DNA from: Burkholderia vietnamiensis LMG 10929
Lineage (GTDB): Bacteria; Pseudomonadota; Gammaproteobacteria; Burkholderiales; Burkholderiaceae
Direction of reading: 5' to 3'
Assembly: GCF_000959445.1 (NCBI RefSeq)
Contig: NZ_CP009632.1
Location: forward strand, 992,001 to 1,056,000
DNA length: 64,000 bases
The notes beneath the pieces are model-generated. The model searched no databases. It saw only the letters and a program-made list of their open reading frames with translations, and was not told where the DNA came from. Shown one piece after another: positions 1 through 9,014 of the stretch (positions are counted from its first letter, which is position 1; every line of letters starts with the position of its first letter). Both the position numbers and the translations under genes were made by a program.

Positions 1-1027
1 CGCCGGCGACGAGCCCCGCAGGCAGGTTGTTGACGAGGTTCGACGCCAGCGCGATGGCGACGCCCGACGCGGCCGCCGCATGCGCCGTACCGCCGGCCGT
101 CAGCGTGCGCAGCAACGCCGCCAGCGCATCCACCGCGCCGGTCCGCTCGAGCGCCTCGACCAGCACGAACAGTCCGGCCACGAGCGGCAGCACGCTCCAC
201 GAAATCGCGCGCAGCGTCGGCCCGCAGGCCGCGCGATCGCGCGCCAGCACACAGGCCGCGGTCAGCGCGCCGGCCAGCGCAGTCGGCAAGCCGAGCGGCC
301 GGTCGAGCAGCGACACGATCATCAGTGCGGCGGCCGTCGCCGCGATGCCGGCCAACGCGATGCGCGCGCCCGCGCTCAGCGAGGGCACCGGCAGATCGCA
401 CGCACACCGGCCGCGCAACGCGTGACGCTGCGTCGCGCGCAGCATCGCGTAGGTACACGCGATCGACGCGATGGACGGCAGCGCGAAGCGTGCGAGCCAG
501 GTGCCGAGCGCGGGCATGTGCGCACCGTACAGCACGAGATTCGCGGGGTTCGAGATCGGCAGCACGAAGCTCGCCGCGTTCGCGACGAACGCGCAGACGT
601 ACAGCAGCGGCAGCGGGTCCGTCTTCGCGCGGCGCGCAGCCGCGAACACGGCCGGCGTCAGCACGACGGCGGTCGCGTCGTTCGACAGGAACACGGTCGT
701 GACGGTGCCGACCAGATAGACGAGCGCGAACAGCCGCCGCGGCGAACCGCGCGCGCCGTTCACGACGTGGGCCGCGACCCAGTCGAACAACCCCTCGCGC
801 CGCGCCACTTCGGACAGCAGCATCATCCCGGTCAGGAACGGGTACACGTCGCCGCCTTTCGCCACGGCCGCGAGCGCCGCGTCGGCCGGCAACAGGCCGA
901 GGGCGACCAGCAGCACCGCGCCGGCCACGGCCCAGATCGCCTCGGGCCAGCCGAACGGCCGCACGATCACGCCGGCGGTCGCGAGCGCGGCGATCGACCA
1001 CGCGAACGGAGCGGAATTCATCGGCAT
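1..1027 (-). CDS. ArsB/SLC13-like inner-membrane anion transporter (3' end outside window)
   Basis: The visible part (about 342 residues, N-terminal) is almost entirely hydrophobic helices and contains the FLSNDATAVVLTP and FVLPISNPANLVLYG segments. These resemble the two pseudo-symmetric re-entrant regions of the ArsB/NhaD branch of ion transporters, which export arsenite or other ions across the inner membrane. Translation can begin at 1027 (MPMNSAPF) or at the in-frame ATG at 1021. The coding end lies left of the window. It starts 32 bp after the MFS gene on the same strand, so it probably belongs to the unit driven from the sigma-54 promoter near 3070. No arsR, arsC or arsH is visible nearby, so arsenite as substrate is not supported; the substrate is unknown. 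Confidence 0.75.
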   Translation of the reverse strand, partial: MPMNSAPFAWSIAALATAGVIVRPFGWPEAIWAVAGAVLLVALGLLPADAALAAVAKGGDVYPFLTGMMLLSEVARREGLFDWVAAHVVNGARGSPRRLFALVYLVGTVTTVFLSNDATAVVLTPAVFAAARRAKTDPLPLLYVCAFVANAASFVLPISNPANLVLYGAHMPALGTWLARFALPSIASIACTYAMLRATQRHALRGRCACDLPVPSLSAGARIALAGIAATAAALMIVSLLDRPLGLPTALAGALTAACVLARDRAACGPTLRAISWSVLPLVAGLFVLVEALERTGAVDALAALLRTLTAGGTAHAAAASGVAIALASNLVNNLPAGLVAG

Positions 1028-1058
1028 ACCGGGCGGCTGCAATGCATCGACGCGCGCT

Positions 1059-2363
1059 TCATCGCGATGCGACCGGCAGGTCGGCCGGCTCACCGCCGTC
1101 CGCGCCGCCCGGCGGCTTGCCGCACGCCGCGCGCAGCGAGCGCGCATAGCCGAGCCACAGCGCGAGCGAGCCGGTCGACACCGCGCCCAGCACGACGAAC
1201 GCGACCGGATAACCGTAATGCTGCGCGAGTACGCCGCCGAGCGTCGGGCTGAGCGCCGCGCCGATGCCCTGCACGGTCGCGACCGCGCCCTGCCCGGCGT
1301 TCACGTGGCCCGTGCCGTCGAGCAGGCGCACGACGAGCGCCGGCACGACGACGCTTTGCAGGCCGGCGCCGATCCCGTCGAGGATCTGCACCGGCCACAC
1401 GCCGGCCTCGCTCATCAGCGCGGCCGCGAGCACGCCGCGCAGCGGCAGCGCCAGATACGACAGCAGCAGCACGCACCAGTATCCGTGCGCACGAATCAGC
1501 CGCGGCGCGCACCACGCCGCCGCGATCATCACGCATTGCGCGATCACGATGGTCTGCGCGGTAAACACGCTCGGATCGCTGCGGTGCGCGGCGACGACGC
1601 CCATTCCGTACAGCGGCAGCATCGCCGCGTTGCCGAGATGGAACAGCGCGAGCGATACGCCGAGCAGCACCAGCGGCCGGTTCGCGGCCACCGAGCGCCA
1701 TGCGCGCGCAGGCCGCGCCGCGCCGCCGGCCGAGCGGCCGCGATCCGACGCCGGCTCGCCGCGCGCGCGGCCGGCTGCGTCGTCCGGCATCGCGAGGCCG
1801 CGCGCGCACGCATGGTCGATCGCCCGCGCCGGAATCGCGCACGCGCTCACGATCGCGAGCACCGCGAACGCGGCGACGAGCGCGAACACGGCATCGAATC
1901 CCGCGTGCCAGCCGAGCCAGCCGGCGAGTGCGGCGCCGACCACGTTGCCGGCGTGATTCGCCATCTGGTTGCGGCCGAACTGGCGGTCGAAGCCCTGTCT
2001 GCGCGCGATGCCGAGCGTCATGCCGGCGATGGCCGGCGCGAGCGCCGCGCCGCACACCGCGGCCACGACCTGCGATGCGGCGACGGCCCCGTAGCCGTCG
2101 GCGAAACGCAGCGTCAGCGACGCGAGCGCGGTCGCGGCTGTCGCGCAGACGATCAGCAGCCGCTTCGCGCGCAGCGCGTCGACGAGCGCGCCGGCGGCCG
2201 GCGTCGCGGCCATCGCCGCGAGCCCGGCGAGCGTCATCACGGAGCCGATCGCGTCGGCGCTCCACCCGCGCGACAGCAGGATCACGCCGGCGAACGGGCC
2301 GATCCCGGCCTGCACGTCGGCGATGAAGAAGTTGAGCGCCTCGAGCGCGCGCGCCGGTCGCAT
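1059..2363 (-). CDS. MFS transporter, 12-TM type
   Basis: This 434-residue protein consists of about twelve hydrophobic helices with a basic, polar central loop (roughly residues 200-240), the usual two-bundle major facilitator layout. The start is taken at MRPARALEALNFF, because the longer open frame upstream would run into the preceding gene. The conserved first-helix text (NFFIADVQAGIGPFAGVIL) matches a proteobacterial MFS branch of unknown substrate, often annotated as a putative drug or metabolite exporter. It lies 13 bp after the OB-fold-like gene and 31 bp before the ArsB-like gene, all on one strand. I infer cotranscription and control by the upstream kinase/regulator pair. The substrate cannot be read from sequence. 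Confidence 0.85.
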   Translation of the reverse strand: MRPARALEALNFFIADVQAGIGPFAGVILLSRGWSADAIGSVMTLAGLAAMAATPAAGALVDALRAKRLLIVCATAATALASLTLRFADGYGAVAASQVVAAVCGAALAPAIAGMTLGIARRQGFDRQFGRNQMANHAGNVVGAALAGWLGWHAGFDAVFALVAAFAVLAIVSACAIPARAIDHACARGLAMPDDAAGRARGEPASDRGRSAGGAARPARAWRSVAANRPLVLLGVSLALFHLGNAAMLPLYGMGVVAAHRSDPSVFTAQTIVIAQCVMIAAAWCAPRLIRAHGYWCVLLLSYLALPLRGVLAAALMSEAGVWPVQILDGIGAGLQSVVVPALVVRLLDGTGHVNAGQGAVATVQGIGAALSPTLGGVLAQHYGYPVAFVVLGAVSTGSLALWLGYARSLRAACGKPPGGADGGEPADLPVASR

Positions 2364-2376
2364 GGTCGCCGCGCGT

Positions 2377-2922
2377 TCAGTCGGCCGGCGCATCGACGAG
2401 CTCGGCGATCTCGACGACGTCGATCGTCGTGCCGTGCGGCGTGACGACCGCATCGCCCCACACCTGCACGTGCGTGCCGGGACGCAGGTAGTCGGCGAGT
2501 TCGGCGGCCGCGTGCGGCGGCATGCGCAGCGCCGCGCCGCTCGTCAGCAGCGCGCCGTTGCACTCGCCGCGCGGGCCATGCAGCGCGAACGCGATCTGGC
2601 CGCACAGGTCGATCGGCTCGCGGGCGGGATGCGGCCGCGCATGCGGTTCGGGGCCGGGGCCGGTGTCGACCAGCTCGGCGCCGTCGCGAGCGGTCAGCTG
2701 CACGGCCGCCACCATGTCGGCGCCGCGCGGCTTGACGCCGCGCACGCGGATGCGGTCGCCGCTGGCCACGTGCCGCACCAGCGCGCGGCCGAGATGCGGC
2801 GGCACATGAACCTGCAGTTGGCCGTCGAGGATCAGCCCGTCGACTTCGCCATGCGGGTTGAGCAAAAACTGCGTGACGCGGCCGCGCGTTTCGGGCAGGC
2901 ACGCCGGATCGATCCAGTGCAT
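2377..2922 (-). CDS. Conserved hypothetical protein, two OB-fold-like repeats
   Basis: This is a 181-residue soluble protein without signal peptide or membrane segment. It looks like two related beta-rich halves: residues 1-80 (GRVTQFLLNPHGEVDGLIL, then a GDRIRVRG turn) and residues 100-181 (IDLCGQIAFALHGPRGECNGALL, then a GTHVQVWG turn). The strand-turn-Gly pattern suggests OB folds, which usually bind nucleic acid or small ligands, but I do not recognise the family by name. The ATG at 2922 is preceded by a GAGG ribosome binding site. It is the first gene after a consensus sigma-54 promoter (3067-3082), leaving a leader of about 134 nt, and is followed closely by two transporter genes. Function unknown. 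Confidence 0.8.
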   Translation of the reverse strand: MHWIDPACLPETRGRVTQFLLNPHGEVDGLILDGQLQVHVPPHLGRALVRHVASGDRIRVRGVKPRGADMVAAVQLTARDGAELVDTGPGPEPHARPHPAREPIDLCGQIAFALHGPRGECNGALLTSGAALRMPPHAAAELADYLRPGTHVQVWGDAVVTPHGTTIDVVEIAELVDAPAD

Positions 2923-3066
2923 CGTGGGGTCCTCATCGGAGTGTCGCCGCAGGCGTCGCACCGAGGGCCGCGGCGTACGCTGCGGCGGCCGGGCGGCGCG
3001 CAGCGTCGAACGCGCGGCGACGGCGGCGTGACGGACCGCGACGACGGGTTGCGGTCCGCCTCTCTT

Positions 3067-3082
3067 TGCAAACGCCGTGCCA
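3067..3082 (-). promoter_or_regulatory. Sigma-54 (-24/-12) promoter
   Basis: Read on the minus strand this is TGGCACGGCGTTTGCA, matching the RpoN consensus TGGCAC-N5-TTGCW with correct GG to GC spacing. It predicts transcription starting near 3056 toward the OB-fold-like gene. A sigma-54 activator gene lies directly upstream and tandem enhancer-like sites lie at 3134-3184. Confidence 0.85.
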
Positions 3083-3133
3083 GTGCGCGCAGGCCCGCGC
3101 GGCCGTGCGGCGATCGCGGCGGTCACGCCCCAG

Positions 3134-3184
3134 GTGTCGGAAAGACGGACAGCAGCAGCCGGCCGGTGTCGGGAAACCCGACAC
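3134..3184. promoter_or_regulatory. Tandem enhancer-like sites for an NtrC-family regulator
   Basis: Two 19-bp copies of one motif are present. Site 2 (3166-3184) is a perfect palindrome, GTGTCGG-GAAAC-CCGACAC. Site 1 (3134-3152) is an imperfect version with GTGTCGG on the left and CGGACAG on the right. They start 32 bp apart, about three helical turns, and are centred near -119 and -87 from the predicted start of the sigma-54 promoter. That is the normal arrangement for two dimers of a FIS-type HTH activator. Site 2 lies 12 bp after the regulator's stop codon and, with a 9-bp stem at 3165-3185, may also act as a transcript hairpin. Confidence 0.7.
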
Positions 3185-3196
3185 CCGCTGCGCCGT

Positions 3197-4585
3197 TCAG
3201 TCGTCGCGCTCGATGCCGAGGCTCGCCATCCGCGCGTACAGCGACTGGCGGCCGATGCCGAGCTGCCGCGCCGCCTGCGCGCGATTGCCGTTCGCGAGCG
3301 CCAATGCGCGCAGGATCGCGGCGCGCTCGACCGTCGCGAGCGCATCGGGCAGCGGCAGATCGAACAGGTACGCGGGCAGCGCGTCGTCCGCGGGCGCCGC
3401 CGACGCCGACGCTGATGCCAAGCCGAGCGCGAGATCGGCCGCGCCGATCGCGGGCCCGGGCGCGAGCGCAGCCGCGCGCTCCATCACGTTGCGCAGTTCG
3501 CGCACGTTGCCGGGCCAGCGGTGCGCGAGCAGCGCGCGCTGCGCATCGTTGGTCAGATACAGCGCACGCGCGCCGGCCGCGCGCTCGAGAAAATGCGCGG
3601 CGAGCGGCAGGATGTCGGCGACCCGCTCGGCGAGCGGCGGCAGATGCAGCGGGATCACGTTCAGCCGGTAGAACAGGTCTTCGCGGAACGTGCCGTTCGC
3701 CACCGCGGCCGCGAGGTCGCGGTGCGTCGCGGCCACCACGCGGAGGTCGATCGTCGTCGGCCGGTCCGCGCCGAGCGGCGTCACCTGACGCTCCTGCAGC
3801 GCGCGCAGCAGCTTCGCCTGCATCGCGGCCGGCATGTCGCCGATTTCGTCGAGGAACAACGTGCCGCCGTCGGCCTCGACGAGCCGCCCCGCGCGATCCG
3901 CATGCGCGCCGGTGAACGCGCCGCGGCGATGGCCGAACAGTTCGCTCTCGAGCAGCTCGGCCGGCACGGCCGCGCAGTTCACCGCGACGAACGGCCCGGC
4001 ATGCCGCGCCGACGCCGCGTGCAGCACGCGCGCGGCCACTTCCTTGCCGGTGCCGGTTTCGCCGGTGATCAGCACCGTCGCGTCGCTGGTCGCGGCGCGG
4101 CCGAGCTGCTTCTGCACGTCGCGCATCGCGGCGCTCGCGCCGAGCAATCGCGGCCGGTCCGACGCGCTCTCGCCCGCGAACCGGGCCGGTTCGGCGTCGC
4201 CGGCCGGCAGCGGCGCATGCGCGGACACGATGCGCTCGAGCAGGCGCGCGATGTCGTCCCGCCCGACCGGCTTCGTCAGATGATCGAACGCGCCGAGCCG
4301 CATCGCGTCGATCGTGTTGTCGCTGGTCGCATGGGCGGTCAGCATCACGACCGGAATCGCGGCGAGCGCCGGGTCGTCGCGCAATTGCGCGAGCACCGCG
4401 AGGCCGTCGAGGTCCGGCAGCCGGAAGTCGAGGAACACGCAATCGACGCGCGCGCCGTCGCGCAGCGTCGCGAGCGCCGCGCGCGCGGATGCGGCCTCGA
4501 CGACCCGATGACCGAGATCGCCGAGGGTTTCCGCGAGGCCGTCGCGGAATGCGGCGTCGTCGTCGACGATCAGGATGCTTGCCAT
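3197..4585 (-). CDS. Sigma-54-dependent response regulator (NtrC/DctD class)
   Basis: The 462-residue protein has a receiver domain (residues 1-120; acidic pocket VDDD, phosphoacceptor Asp53, LTAH and KP motifs), an AAA+ domain with Walker A GETGTGKE and the sigma-54-contacting GAFTGA loop, and a C-terminal FIS-type helix-turn-helix (NRAQAARQLGIGRQSLYARM). It should bind enhancer DNA and activate RpoN polymerase when phosphorylated. The start at 4585 overlaps the kinase gene by 16 bp, indicating translational coupling. The tandem sites and perfect sigma-54 promoter just downstream make the OB-fold/MFS/ArsB-like genes the obvious target. The receiver is intact; the signal is unknown. Confidence 0.93.
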   Translation of the reverse strand: MASILIVDDDAAFRDGLAETLGDLGHRVVEAASARAALATLRDGARVDCVFLDFRLPDLDGLAVLAQLRDDPALAAIPVVMLTAHATSDNTIDAMRLGAFDHLTKPVGRDDIARLLERIVSAHAPLPAGDAEPARFAGESASDRPRLLGASAAMRDVQKQLGRAATSDATVLITGETGTGKEVAARVLHAASARHAGPFVAVNCAAVPAELLESELFGHRRGAFTGAHADRAGRLVEADGGTLFLDEIGDMPAAMQAKLLRALQERQVTPLGADRPTTIDLRVVAATHRDLAAAVANGTFREDLFYRLNVIPLHLPPLAERVADILPLAAHFLERAAGARALYLTNDAQRALLAHRWPGNVRELRNVMERAAALAPGPAIGAADLALGLASASASAAPADDALPAYLFDLPLPDALATVERAAILRALALANGNRAQAARQLGIGRQSLYARMASLGIERDD

Positions 4586-6066
4586 GGGATCTCGATCACG
4601 AAGGAAGCGCCGCGCGGCGTCGTGTCGACCCACGCGCGGCCGCCGTGCGCCGCGGCCACTTCGCGCACGACCGCGAGGCCGAGGCCGGTGCCGTCCGCCC
4701 GGCCCGTCACGAACGGCTCGAAGATCCGCTCGCGCTGCGCGTCCGGTACGCCTGGCCCCGTATCCGACACCGTGAAGCGGAGCATCGCGCGCCCGTCGGC
4801 CGTCGAGCGCGCGGCCGCGACCGCGACCGCACCGCCGTCGCCCGCGTGGCGCAGCGCGTTGAGCAGCAGGTTGTCGAGCGCACGGCGCATCTGCTCCGCG
4901 TCGAACGCCGGGCCGTCGGCGGGCGCCGCGAAGCGCTCGCCCCGCCCGTCGGGCGTGCACGTCACGGCGATGGATTGCCGCTGCGCGAGCTCGCGATGCG
5001 CATCGACCACCTGCGGCAGCCACGTGTCGAGATCGACGCGCGTCGCGTGCGGGCTCACCGGCTGGGTCAGCGCGAGCAGGCCCGACAGTTGTGCGTCGAT
5101 GCGGGCGATCTGCGCGAGGATGATGCGCAGCGCGTCCTGCTGCCGGCTCACGTCGCCGGCGAGCGCATTCTCCGCCTTCAGCCGCATCGCGCCCATCGGA
5201 TTGCGGATTTCGTGCGCGAGCTGTGCAGCCAGCTTGCCGAGCATCGCGAAGCGCTCGGCCTGCACGAGCCGCGCGCCGAGTTCGCCGGCCTGCTGCTGCA
5301 GGCGTTCGGCCCGCCGCGTGCGCGCGTTGAACGCGTCGATGATGCGGTCGAGATCGGGCTCGCCCACGCGCGGCAGCTGCGCGTCGCGGCCCTCGGTCGA
5401 CAGCGCCGCCTCGATGCGCCCGAGCTTGCGGTTCCAGCCGCGCAGCGCGAACGCGAGCCCCGCCGCGATCGCGAGCAGGACCGCGAGCACCGCCGCCAGC
5501 GCCGTCGCGAGCAACTCGCCATGCCGGCCGAGCGGCGGATGCGCGCGGGTCAGCATCCACGCGAACAGCCCCGGCATGCCGGGCACCGGGCAGGCCGCCG
5601 CGACGACCGCGTCCTGCGCGCCTTCGACCACGCTGGTCGACGCGATGCCGATCGCCGCGCTCGCGCGCAGCGTCCGCACGATCAGCGGCGTTTCGTCCTC
5701 CGGAACGTCGCGCTTGATGCCGCTGCCCTGATAGGTCGGAAACGCATACGCGACGAAGCGGCCGTCGGCGCCGGCGCCGCTGCGCGTCCAGAAGCCGCCT
5801 TCGACGTCCGGCGTGCGGGCGAGCACGATGTCGAGGACGGCGTGCATCCGGTCGGCGTCCGGTTGCGCGCCGGGCGGCGAGCCCGCGCCCGCGTAGCGCG
5901 ACGCGACCGCTGCACACGCCGCCGCGGCCTGGGTGCGCGCATCGGCGATCTGCTCGCTCGCGGCGGAACGCGTGACGATCCACACGAGCGCGACGAGCGT
6001 CGCGCACAGCACGGCAACGAGTGACCACAACATCACGAGCTGGTTGGAAAACGACGGGCGCTTCAT
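4570..6066 (-). CDS. Membrane sensor histidine kinase
   Basis: This 498-residue kinase has a transmembrane helix at residues 10-32, an extracytoplasmic sensor of about 150 residues (33-183), and a second helix at 184-208. A HAMP-like linker and a dimerisation domain follow, with phosphoacceptor His285 in AQLAHEIRNPMGA. The catalytic domain carries an N box (NLLLNALRHAG), a DTGPGVP G1 box and TGLGLAVV. It pairs with the overlapping response-regulator gene. The sensor part is Ala-rich and matches no ligand domain I can name. It probably has its own promoter in the 121-bp gap after xylH, where a terminator-like hairpin separates it from the xyl operon. Confidence 0.92.
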   Translation of the reverse strand: MKRPSFSNQLVMLWSLVAVLCATLVALVWIVTRSAASEQIADARTQAAAACAAVASRYAGAGSPPGAQPDADRMHAVLDIVLARTPDVEGGFWTRSGAGADGRFVAYAFPTYQGSGIKRDVPEDETPLIVRTLRASAAIGIASTSVVEGAQDAVVAAACPVPGMPGLFAWMLTRAHPPLGRHGELLATALAAVLAVLLAIAAGLAFALRGWNRKLGRIEAALSTEGRDAQLPRVGEPDLDRIIDAFNARTRRAERLQQQAGELGARLVQAERFAMLGKLAAQLAHEIRNPMGAMRLKAENALAGDVSRQQDALRIILAQIARIDAQLSGLLALTQPVSPHATRVDLDTWLPQVVDAHRELAQRQSIAVTCTPDGRGERFAAPADGPAFDAEQMRRALDNLLLNALRHAGDGGAVAVAAARSTADGRAMLRFTVSDTGPGVPDAQRERIFEPFVTGRADGTGLGLAVVREVAAAHGGRAWVDTTPRGASFVIEIPWQAS

Positions 6067-6153
6067 GGGGTCCGGCGGGGTTCCGGCGAAAAGGCGATCG
6101 CGACAGGATAGCGTAAAGCCTGCCGACCACCCAGGCGCGGGCCGGGCCGGGCT

Positions 6154-6180
6154 GGCGCGTCGGGCCCCCGCCGACGCGCC
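6154..6180 (-). terminator. Stem-loop ending the xyl operon
   Basis: A perfect 10-bp stem (GGCGCGTCGG / CCGACGCGCC) with a 7-nt loop lies 7 bp past the xylH stop codon on the transcribed strand. No T-run follows, which is common for hairpins in very GC-rich genomes. It insulates the kinase gene from xyl read-through. Confidence 0.6.
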
Positions 6181-6187
6181 CGCGCCG

Positions 6188-7387
6188 TCAGCGCCGGTTC
6201 GAGCGCGACACCACGTCGATCCACACGGCCAGCACCAGCACCGCGCCCTTCACGATCATCTGCCAGTACGCGTCGACGTCGAGCATCGACATCCCGTTGT
6301 CGAGGCTCGCCATCACGAGCGCGCCGATCAGCGCGCCGTACACGGTGCCCGACCCGCCGCGCATCGACGTGCCGCCGATGAAGCACGCGGCGATCGCGTC
6401 GAGCTCGCCCATCGTGCCGGCCGACGGCGAGCCGGCCGCGAGCCGCGCGGTGTTGACGATGCCGGCAAACGCGCACATCAGCCCCATCAGCGCGAAGATC
6501 GCGAGCTTCACGCGATCGGTATCGACGCCGGACAGGCGCGTGGCCTCCAGGTTCGAGCCGACCGCATAGATGCGCCGGCCGAACACCGTCTGCGTCGCGA
6601 TCCACGAGAACACGCCGAGCAGCGCGAGCAGCAGCAGCACCGGCACCGGAATGCCGCCGTAGCGATCGAGCGTCGCGACGAACGCGAACAGCACGGCGCC
6701 GGCGCCGACGACCTTCGCGACGTCCTGCCACGGCGGCACGACCGCGAGCCGGTAGCGGCGCCGCGTGCCGCGCTGCCGCACGACCAGCAGCGCGACGAGC
6801 GCGAACAACAGCACCGCGAGGCCGTCGCCCACCGCGCGCGGCAGATAGCCCTGGCCGAGGAACACGAAGCCGTCGGACACCGGCGCGATCGTCGAGCCGC
6901 CGGTCACGCCGAGCAGGATCCCGCGGAATGCGAGCATCCCGCCGAGCCCGACGATGAACGACGGCACGCGCCGATAGGTCGACCACCAGCCATTGAACAG
7001 CCCGACCAGCACGCCGAGCGCGAGCACCGCCGGCACCGTCGCGGCCACCGGCCAGTGGCGGTTGACGTCGAGGATCGCCGCGACGCCGCCGAGCAGCCCG
7101 AGCAGCGAGCCGACCGACAGGTCGATCTCGCCGGCGATGATGACGAACACCATCCCGCACGCGAGCATGCCGGTGATCGACATCTGCCGCAGCAGGTTCG
7201 ACACGTTGCGCGGCGTGACGAACGCGCCGTCGGTCAGCACCGAGAAGAACGCCCAGATCGCGACGACCGCGAACAGCAGCGCGAGCACCTTGTAGCGCAC
7301 GAAGATCTGCCGCAGCGGATGGCCGCGCAGGCGGCGCGCGTCGGCGTCCGGCGGCACGGCGGAAGAGGAGGAAAGTTCGGTATTCAT
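6188..7387 (-). CDS. xylH: Xylose ABC transporter permease
   Basis: The protein has 399 residues and about ten hydrophobic helices. The conserved core of the monosaccharide permease family is visible: [21 protein letters not shown] near residue 100 and [23 protein letters not shown] near residue 325. It forms the inner-membrane channel for D-xylose together with XylG and XylF. The ATG at 7387 overlaps the xylG stop by 4 bp (ATGA), so the two subunits are translationally coupled. It is the last gene of xylAB-FGH and a terminator-like hairpin follows. Substrate assignment rests on linkage to xylose isomerase and xylulokinase. Confidence 0.93.
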   Translation of the reverse strand: MNTELSSSSAVPPDADARRLRGHPLRQIFVRYKVLALLFAVVAIWAFFSVLTDGAFVTPRNVSNLLRQMSITGMLACGMVFVIIAGEIDLSVGSLLGLLGGVAAILDVNRHWPVAATVPAVLALGVLVGLFNGWWSTYRRVPSFIVGLGGMLAFRGILLGVTGGSTIAPVSDGFVFLGQGYLPRAVGDGLAVLLFALVALLVVRQRGTRRRYRLAVVPPWQDVAKVVGAGAVLFAFVATLDRYGGIPVPVLLLLALLGVFSWIATQTVFGRRIYAVGSNLEATRLSGVDTDRVKLAIFALMGLMCAFAGIVNTARLAAGSPSAGTMGELDAIAACFIGGTSMRGGSGTVYGALIGALVMASLDNGMSMLDVDAYWQMIVKGAVLVLAVWIDVVSRSNRR

Positions 7388-8943
7388 GTCGCACTCGCTG
7401 CAATGGGTTCGGCCGGACGCCGCGCGGGCTTCAGCGCGGCGCCGAGAATCTGTTCCTGCGTGAGACCGTCGTTCGCGAAATCGCCGCGCAGCTCGCCTTC
7501 GCCGATCACCAGCACGCGATCGGCGAGCCCGAGCACTTCCGGCAGCTCCGACGACACGACGATCAGCGCGACGCCGCGCCGCGCGAGCGCGAAGATCAGC
7601 CGGTAGATCTCGGCCTTCGCGCCCACGTCGACGCCGCGGGTCGGCTCGTCGAGGATCAGCACCTGCGGGTCGGCGAGCAGCATCCGCGCGAGCACCGCCT
7701 TCTGCTGGTTGCCGCCCGACAGGCTCGCGATCGGCAGGAACGGATGCGCGGCGCGCACCGACAGCCGCTGCATCTCGGTGCGGATCGCGTCGAGCTCGGC
7801 GGCCGCGTCGATCCGGCCGCGCGTGGCGAACCGGCGCAGCACCGACAGCGTGATGTTGTGGCCGACGCCGAGCTGCGGCACGATCCCGTGACGCTTGCGA
7901 TCCTCGGGCACCATCGCGATGCCCGCGCGGATCGCATCGGCCGGCGAGCGGATCGCGAGCGGCCGCCCGTTCATCCGCACGGTGGCCGTGCTCGCCCCCG
8001 GATACGCGCCGAAGATCGCCTGCATCAGCTCCGTACGGCCCGCGCCGACCAGCCCGGCCACGCCGAGGATCTCGCCGCGCCGCACGCTGAACGACACGTC
8101 GTCGACGCGCTTGCGGCGCGGGTTGGCGACGTCGTGACAGGTCACGTTGCGCGCTTCGAGCACGACCTCGCCGATCTCGTGCGGCTCGCGCGGATACAGG
8201 TTGCCGATGTCGCGCCCGACCATCATCGAGATGATCCGGTCGGTGCTCAGCGCGCGCATCGGCTCGGTCGCGACGTGGCGGCCGTCGCGGATCACGGTCA
8301 CGGTGTCGCACACCGCGTCGATCTCGTCGAGCTTGTGCGAGATGTACACGCACGCGACGCCGCGGCGCTTCAGGTCGCGCACGATGTCGAGCAGGATGCG
8401 CGTTTCCGCGGCGCTCAGCGACGACGACGGCTCGTCGAGGATCAGCAGCTTCGCGCGCTTGTTGAGCGCCTTCGCGATCTCGATCAGCTGCTGGTGGCCG
8501 CCGCCGTAGTTCATCACCGGCTGCGCGACGTTGATCGCGTCGATGCGCAGCTCGCGCAGCAGCGCCTCCGAGCGGCGCACCATCTCCGCGTAATGCATGC
8601 GGCCGCCCGGCAGCGTGATCTCGTTGCCGAGGAAGATGTTCTCCGCGACCGACAGCTCGGGCACGAGCATCAGCTCCTGGTGAATGATCACGATGCCCGC
8701 GCGCTCCGTGTCGCGCACGCCGGACGCGACGAGCGGCGCGCCTTCCCAGCGGATCTCGCCGTCCCACGTGCCGTGCGGATACACGCCCGACAGCACCTTC
8801 ATCAACGTCGACTTGCCGGCGCCGTTCTCGCCGCACAGGCCGACGCATTCGCCGGGGCGCACGGTCAGGTCGATGCCGTCGAGCGCCTTCACGCCGTCGA
8901 ATGCCTTGACGATGCCGCGCATCGTCAGCAAGGGTTCGGTCAT
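7384..8943 (-). CDS. xylG: Xylose ABC transporter ATP-binding protein
   Basis: This 519-residue protein contains two tandem ABC cassettes, as usual for sugar importers of this family. The first has Walker [10 protein letters not shown] near residue 40 and Walker [11 protein letters not shown]. The second has a degenerate P-loop (GLVGAGRTE), an LSGGNQQK signature and LILDEPTRG. The degenerate second P-loop is a normal feature of RbsA/XylG-type proteins. It powers D-xylose import with XylF and XylH. The gene begins 71 bp after xylF across a large stem-loop and overlaps xylH by 4 bp. Confidence 0.94.
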   Translation of the reverse strand: MTEPLLTMRGIVKAFDGVKALDGIDLTVRPGECVGLCGENGAGKSTLMKVLSGVYPHGTWDGEIRWEGAPLVASGVRDTERAGIVIIHQELMLVPELSVAENIFLGNEITLPGGRMHYAEMVRRSEALLRELRIDAINVAQPVMNYGGGHQQLIEIAKALNKRAKLLILDEPSSSLSAAETRILLDIVRDLKRRGVACVYISHKLDEIDAVCDTVTVIRDGRHVATEPMRALSTDRIISMMVGRDIGNLYPREPHEIGEVVLEARNVTCHDVANPRRKRVDDVSFSVRRGEILGVAGLVGAGRTELMQAIFGAYPGASTATVRMNGRPLAIRSPADAIRAGIAMVPEDRKRHGIVPQLGVGHNITLSVLRRFATRGRIDAAAELDAIRTEMQRLSVRAAHPFLPIASLSGGNQQKAVLARMLLADPQVLILDEPTRGVDVGAKAEIYRLIFALARRGVALIVVSSELPEVLGLADRVLVIGEGELRGDFANDGLTQEQILGAALKPARRPAEPIAASAT

Positions 8944-8964
8944 ACGTTCATTGCCTCGCAATCG

Positions 8965-8996
8965 GCACGCGGCCGCGCACAGGGCCGGCCGCGTGC
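8965..8996 (-). promoter_or_regulatory. Stem-loop between xylF and xylG
   Basis: A perfect 10-bp inverted repeat (GCACGCGGCC / GGCCGCGTGC) with a 12-nt loop begins 18 bp after the xylF stop codon. Position and strength suggest a 3' stabilising or attenuating structure that keeps XylF in excess over the membrane subunits, as is known for other binding-protein operons. Confidence 0.6.
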
Positions 8997-9014
8997 AGCG
9001 CGCCGCGCGCGCCG

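Noticed and set aside
1..1027. An arsenic-resistance operon
   Set aside because: The transporter resembles ArsB but there is no arsR, arsC, arsH or acr3 nearby in the visible sequence, so arsenic specificity is not claimed.
3197..6130. A single 977-codon open frame spanning the kinase and regulator genes
   Set aside because: Only its distal part is the response regulator; the upstream part is an out-of-frame Arg-rich shadow of the kinase gene, which has its own well-supported frame with a 16-bp overlap.
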